The notes under the pieces: model-generated
Told to the model about the DNA's origin: nothing
Database searches by the model: none
The model's input: the letters and a program-made list of their open reading frames with translations, nothing else
Origin: M55B118 sp964501715
GTDB taxonomy: Bacteria; Bacillota_I; Bacilli_A; Izemoplasmatales; Izemoplasmataceae
NCBI GenBank assembly: GCA_964501715.1
Contig: CAZCTR010000003.1
Coordinates: forward strand, 1-64,000
Direction of reading: 5' to 3'
Length of the DNA: 64,000 bases
Program-made: the position numbers and the translations under genes
Shown: positions 60,667 to 64,000 of the stretch, in pieces
Layout of the letters: every line of letters begins with the position of its first letter
How positions within the stretch are numbered: the first letter of the stretch is position 1

Positions 60667-61332
60667 ATGCAAAATGTGACTTTCCGCCCATTCACAAAAA
60701 GCGACCGTAAAGAATACCTTGACCTTCTCGGTTCCATATGGCATTACACATCCTATTCAGACGATGCAAAAGTACGTGAAATGCTAGTGAAACTAGACGG
60801 TTTCGCTGCGCTTCATGCGAGTGCCTACCAGGAAGTTGCGGTCTATGACGGGCGATTGGCCGGCGTGCTTTTTGCTGCGCCCAAAGGCAAATTCCGCCGC
60901 CTACATTTCGTGAAATACACGCTCAAGCTTATGTGGCTGTTCATGAGACTGCTTGTCCATTCCAAGGATTCAAGGCGCTCGCTTTTGAATCTGAAACGGA
61001 TTCTCAGGGCTTATGAGTCCTTGACCAAGAAAAGCAGGCACCCCCATAGAAACGAAGTCACCCTTTTCATGGTGGACAGCGATTTCCGTGGCAAGCATAT
61101 CGGGATCACCCTGTTGGAACGCTATGAGACATTTCTGAAAAAAAAGGGGCAGACCCATTATTATCTATTCACCGACGAAAAGTGTTCCTATACGTTCTAT
61201 GACCATCACGGTTTCACCCTAGATGGCCAACAGACCGTCCAGGAGAAACTCAAGGACGGCCCCTCGAAAATGAGAGTGATGCTTTATGCGAAACGTATGG
61301 ACGCAAAACCACCTAAGAACGAGGAGGCATGA
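60667..61332 (+). CDS. GNAT-family N-acetyltransferase
   Basis: A 221-residue acetyltransferase-like protein. The GNAT core is in the second half: VTLFMVDSDFRGKHIGITLLERYETFLK (residues about 137-164) with acetyl-CoA loop DFRGKHIG in place of the common RGxG/A, followed by YLFTDEKCSYTFYDHHGF. The first half has extra helices. Substrate unknown. AAGGAGGATGG lies before ATG 60667. The SRAP gene starts 2 nt after its stop, so the two are coupled. Confidence 0.85.
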   Translation: MQNVTFRPFTKSDRKEYLDLLGSIWHYTSYSDDAKVREMLVKLDGFAALHASAYQEVAVYDGRLAGVLFAAPKGKFRRLHFVKYTLKLMWLFMRLLVHSKDSRRSLLNLKRILRAYESLTKKSRHPHRNEVTLFMVDSDFRGKHIGITLLERYETFLKKKGQTHYYLFTDEKCSYTFYDHHGFTLDGQQTVQEKLKDGPSKMRVMLYAKRMDAKPPKNEEA

Positions 61333-61334
61333 CC

Positions 61335-62045
61335 ATGTGCGGACGGTTCACACTCACGCTTTCTTCCGAAGCGTTTGAACAGGCGATGAAAGAAACGTAC
61401 GGCCTCGATATCGAGGCTTCAGCCGCGGCATTGCCGAGATACAATATCGCGCCAGACCAGCAAGTCCATGCACTCATCCATGACGGGGAAGGCTACCGGC
61501 TAAAGACATTCACCTGGGGGATGCCCACGCAAGGAGGGCGTGCTAATAGAACTCTTGTGAACGCGCGCGCCGAGACCGTGCAAGAAAAACCGAGGTTCAA
61601 GGAATCCTTCCTGGACCGGCGTTGCCTCATTCTCGCCGATGGCTACTATGAATGGAAGCAAAACGGTCCCGGTAAAACCCCCATGCGGATCTTTCCAGCC
61701 TCGCGGAAGCTTTTCACGATGGCCGGTTTATATGAACCCTACACCACACCATCCGGCCGCAAGGATCACCGTTGTGTCATCATCACCACTGAAGCGGGAT
61801 CAGATGTCGCAGACATCCATCACAGGATGCCGCGCATCCTGTCTGCCGAAACAGAACTTGACTGGGTGCATCCGAAACACCGGGAAGAACCCCGGATCTT
61901 GGCATCCGTCCTGACATCCCCGGTCTCTGAGAGCCTTGAACATCATCCGGTCAGCACGCTGGTGAACAGCCCTTCCAATGACAGTGAAGCATGCATCCGG
62001 ACAGTGAAGGCATTCTCGCAGACGACCCTTTTCGACACCATGTAA
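61335..62045 (+). CDS. SRAP-domain DNA-protein crosslink enzyme (YedK/HMCES family)
   Basis: Protein that forms a covalent link with abasic sites in single-stranded DNA and so shields them. The 236-residue protein begins MCGRFTL, so Cys2 becomes the N-terminal reactive residue after Met removal. ATG 61335 is the functional start rather than ATG 61329, and GAGGAGG is 7 nt before it. Other active-site parts are RYNIAPDQ (Asn about 37), VNARAETV (Glu about 76) and IHHRMP (His about 162), all present. Follows the GNAT gene by 2 nt and precedes the AEC carrier by 11 nt. Confidence 0.95.
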   Translation: MCGRFTLTLSSEAFEQAMKETYGLDIEASAAALPRYNIAPDQQVHALIHDGEGYRLKTFTWGMPTQGGRANRTLVNARAETVQEKPRFKESFLDRRCLILADGYYEWKQNGPGKTPMRIFPASRKLFTMAGLYEPYTTPSGRKDHRCVIITTEAGSDVADIHHRMPRILSAETELDWVHPKHREEPRILASVLTSPVSESLEHHPVSTLVNSPSNDSEACIRTVKAFSQTTLFDTM

Positions 62046-62056
62046 GGAGGCAAACC

Positions 62057-63034
62057 ATGGACACGCTCATATTCGCCTTGCAGGCGATGGCCCCATTGCT
62101 ACTGCTAGGCGCGCTCGGCTATATGCTCAAACAGAAGGGGAAGATGAACAACACCTTCATCGACTCGCTCAATCGCTTCGTCTTCACCATCGCCCTGCCT
62201 GTTTTGATCTTCACGACCATCTCTGGCGTCGAATCCTTCGCACTTCTCAAATGGGATGTTGTCGCCTTTGCGGTCGCCATGATCACCCTCATCATTCTGG
62301 TAGGCTATGCGGTCCTGATCCCCATGCCGCTTGAGGAAAGGCAGAAACCCGTGTTGCACCAGGCGTTTCACCGTGGGAATTTCGTCCTGATCGGCATCCC
62401 GTTGGCCATGCGTCTGGGCGGGGAGAACGCCTTGCAGACCATTGTCATCTTCAATGCGTTCATGCTGCCGATCACCAACGCGGTCTCGATCCTCACCTTC
62501 CAGCTCTGGGGGGAGAACAAACGCTTCAGCGCAAGCGACATCAAACGCCTGGTCACGGGAACGATACTCAACCCCATCATGCTCGCGACATTGCTCGGGC
62601 TTCTCGCTTTCGCGTCCGGACCGGTCTTTTCGACTGTGATGGACACCCTTCCGATGATACAGGAGACCTTGGATATGCTGGCTTCGACCGCGACACCGCT
62701 CGCGCTCATCGCCATCGGTGGGCAGTTCACCTTGCAGCGCGTGAAAACATTCAGACGCGCGCTCACCATCGGCCTCATCGGACGCATCGTCGTGGTGCCC
62801 ACATTCGTCTTCACGACCGCTTATCTTTTGAGTGATTGGATCGATTTCACCCATACATGGTCCTCCATGATCGCGATATTCGCCTCGCCAGTGGCGGTTG
62901 CGAGCGTCGCGGTGGCGAAGGGGATGGATTCGGATGACGAACTTGCAAGCCAGGTCGTGATTTTCTCCACCCTTTCATCCATTTTTTCCCTGTTCATTGT
63001 CATCGTCATCTTCCGTGGGCTCGGGTATCTGTGA
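62057..63034 (+). CDS. AEC-family (auxin-efflux-carrier-like) transporter
   Basis: A 325-residue membrane protein with about ten helices, of the AEC/membrane transport protein family. Bacterial members export or import small organic acids such as malate or malonate. Typical parts: LNRFVFTIALPVLIFTTISG (about 38), RGNFVLIGIPLAMRLGG (about 110), NPIMLATLLGL (about 173) and the C-terminal ASPVAVASVAVAKGMD (about 277). GGAGG lies 7 nt before the ATG. Third gene after GNAT and SRAP. Confidence 0.9.
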   Translation: MDTLIFALQAMAPLLLLGALGYMLKQKGKMNNTFIDSLNRFVFTIALPVLIFTTISGVESFALLKWDVVAFAVAMITLIILVGYAVLIPMPLEERQKPVLHQAFHRGNFVLIGIPLAMRLGGENALQTIVIFNAFMLPITNAVSILTFQLWGENKRFSASDIKRLVTGTILNPIMLATLLGLLAFASGPVFSTVMDTLPMIQETLDMLASTATPLALIAIGGQFTLQRVKTFRRALTIGLIGRIVVVPTFVFTTAYLLSDWIDFTHTWSSMIAIFASPVAVASVAVAKGMDSDDELASQVVIFSTLSSIFSLFIVIVIFRGLGYL

Positions 63035-63102
63035 ATCAATAAATTCTGTCTACAGGTCGAGTTTCTCAACATCTCTCTAAAAACACATGTTGCAACAATC
63101 TT

Positions 63103-63124
63103 TTAGGGATGCATGCATCCCTAA
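63103..63124. repeat. 22-bp perfect palindrome
   Basis: TTAGGGATGCA followed by its exact reverse complement TGCATCCCTAA, 12 nt before the AGGAGG of the next gene. It may be an operator or a weak terminator of the AEC gene. Confidence 0.75.
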
Positions 63125-63147
63125 GTGAGAAGTCAGGAGGAAAACAT

Positions 63148-63602
63148 ATGAGACGCAAGGTACATACAATCATAAAAATGAGTCTTGCAAGCATCCTGGC
63201 GACGTTGGTGGCTTTTGCGCTTGGTGTGGCTTCCCCTGTCACTTCGGGGATCCTCGCGGTCCTATCTGTGCAGCTCACGCGCACCGATTCCTTCATCTAT
63301 GCCGGCAAACGCTTCGCGGACGCCCTCATCGCGCTCGCGATGGCTACGGGTATTTTTCTTGTCCTCGGGTACAGCGTCCCCGTATTCTTCATCTTCGCCA
63401 TTCTTTTCATCGGCGTGTCTTTCGCCTTGCGCCTTGAAGCGGGCATCGTCCCCGCCCTCGTCCTCGCGAGCAGATTGCTCGAGGGGGGAGAGTATTCGGG
63501 TTCTGTCCTTTTGAATGCCTTCGCCTTGATGGCCATCGCGATCACCGTCGCGCTCACACTCAATATAGTTTATCCTTTGAATACGAAGTCCATTCTTTTC
63601 AA
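63148..63602 (+). CDS. Aromatic acid exporter (ArAE_1/DUF939-type), 3' end lost in gap
   Basis: N-terminal 151 residues of a FUSC/aromatic-acid-exporter family membrane protein. Five or six helices are seen, with the family opening IKMSLASILATLVAFALG, PVTSGILAVLSVQLTRTDS and AGKRFADALIALAMA. Full members usually have about 330 residues with a cytoplasmic C-terminal domain. Here the frame runs into the 100-N gap, and what follows the gap is unrelated. AGGAGG lies 7 nt before ATG 63148. Confidence 0.8.
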
Positions 63603-63702
63603 NNNNNNNNNNNNNNNNNNNNNNNNNNNNNNNNNNNNNNNNNNNNNNNNNNNNNNNNNNNNNNNNNNNNNNNNNNNNNNNNNNNNNNNNNNNNNNNNNN
63701 NN
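63603..63702. other. Assembly gap (100 N)
   Basis: Exactly 100 N. The left side is inside the exporter gene and the right side inside a leftward-reading starch-binding gene, so at least the ends of two genes are missing and the true distance is unknown. Confidence 0.9.
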
Positions 63703-64000
63703 CGTCTTCAGCAGCTGTTTGTGAATCGTATTTTTCAATGGTCAAGTTGCCATCATCATCTGCGCCACCGTCAAGGACGATGTAGACATCGGTGCTGTTC
63801 ATCAGTTCGATGTCAGTGGTTTGCACTTCCCCGTCGTCTCCGTTGAAGATGATGCTGTAAGTGGTCGCATCAAGGTCCCAATCAGCGCCGATATAGAGCC
63901 AGTCTTCGTCGGTGTCATCCGTAAATACAGGGCTTCCGGGCCATCCACCGAACGGATTGTTGTCCTCGTCATCCCATGCGAATGCGTTCACGTCAGACCA
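63703..64000 (-). CDS. Fragment of a secreted starch-binding (CBM26-like) protein
   Basis: About 99 residues of an open frame with no start or stop in the window, reading leftward into the gap. The sequence (WSDVNAFAWDDEDNN, then FGGWPGSPVF, DWLYIGADWDLDATTYSIIF and DIELMNSTDVYIVLDG) has the W...N-A-F-A-W, G-x-WPG, IFN and D-I pattern of CBM26-type starch-binding modules attached to secreted amylases and pullulanases. It is acidic. The catalytic part, if any, lies outside the window to the right or in the gap. Confidence 0.65.

Noticed and set aside
63703..63846. Continuation of the aromatic acid exporter after the gap
   Set aside because: The rightward frame after the N run gives low-complexity sequence unrelated to the family. 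The opposite strand has a good CBM26-like match instead.
1..64000. tRNA, rRNA, CRISPR, insertion sequence or phage genes
   Set aside because: I looked for T-loop GGTTCGA-type sequences, regular spacer repeats, transposase or integrase motifs and found none that hold up. A short GGTTCGAACC near 3060 is inside the large lipoprotein gene.

Overview
The window is chromosomal sequence of a single-membrane, fermentative, probably anaerobic bacterium of the Bacillota/Mycoplasmatota side of the tree. The basis is indirect. Shine-Dalgarno sites are strong (GGAGG, AAAGGAG), secreted proteins are lipoproteins, and no outer-membrane or respiratory-chain genes are seen. Lipid genes are of the PlsY and PssA type, the enoyl reductase is FabV/TER, and there is an NAD-linked [FeFe] hydrogenase. 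All three stop codons are used and TGA is not read as Trp inside any recognised gene, so the standard bacterial code applies. By eye the base composition is near 50% GC. Many predicted proteins are rich in Asp and Glu, and two BCCT transporters suggest life with osmotic stress. I cannot name a genus. No rRNA, tRNA, CRISPR array, prophage or insertion sequence was seen. The sequence is a draft with three 100-N gaps (11333-11432, 47025-47124, 63603-63702), and two genes carry apparent frameshifts.

Layout. 1-10 kb: a GGDEF diguanylate cyclase, a large mosaic surface lipoprotein, a frameshifted TMEM43-family gene, an FMN-dependent FabK/nitronate-monooxygenase relative, BioY, a GlsB-type membrane protein and a DUF1576 membrane protein with a small partner. 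10-14 kb: two tandem BCCT transporters. 13.7-19.5 kb: PAP2 phosphatase; a leftward unit of SAM-dependent transferase, UPF0104 flippase-like protein and PssA; and, divergently, a second related SAM-dependent transferase followed by feoA-feoB. 20.9-25.3 kb: a tro-type metal ABC operon ending in its own DtxR-family regulator. 25.5-26.5 kb: a lipoprotein with PASTA-like and barnase-like domains. 26.7-29.5 kb: an arsenic operon (arsR, acr3, ArsP-type permease, CxxC thioredoxin). 29.7-36.5 kb: nitroreductase, LURP-one/YxjI protein, DUF454 protein, lipoprotein, PlsY, metallophosphoesterase and a two-gene ABC exporter. 36.9-40.4 kb: hydCBA. 40.4-45 kb: TspO-like protein, AI-2E family protein and a frameshifted CPA2 antiporter. 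45-48.2 kb: ribokinase, nucleoside hydrolase and FAD oxidoreductase in one overlapping operon. 48.2-52.5 kb: SurA-like lipoprotein, PAS-GGDEF-HD-GYP protein and a second FAD oxidoreductase. 52.5-64 kb: aldo/keto reductase, Tex, CASTOR/POLLUX-like channel, DegV, FabV/TER, acylphosphatase, GNAT, SRAP, AEC carrier, an aromatic-acid-exporter fragment and a starch-binding (CBM26-like) fragment.

How the parts fit. Reducing equivalents can leave as H2 through HydABC or into fatty acids through FabV/TER. Metal balance is handled by Feo and Tro uptake, each preceded by a promoter carrying a repeat or palindrome, and arsenic is exported. Nucleosides are hydrolysed and the ribose phosphorylated. Two c-di-GMP proteins differ in feedback control: one lacks the I-site, the other has it plus an HD-GYP phosphodiesterase.

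The strongest candidate for an undescribed system is the 16.1-17.7 kb locus. Two short SAM-dependent enzymes with a nicotianamine-synthase-like nucleotide-binding loop face each other across overlapping -35 boxes. One leads into feoAB with a duplicated promoter element, and the other leads into phospholipid genes.
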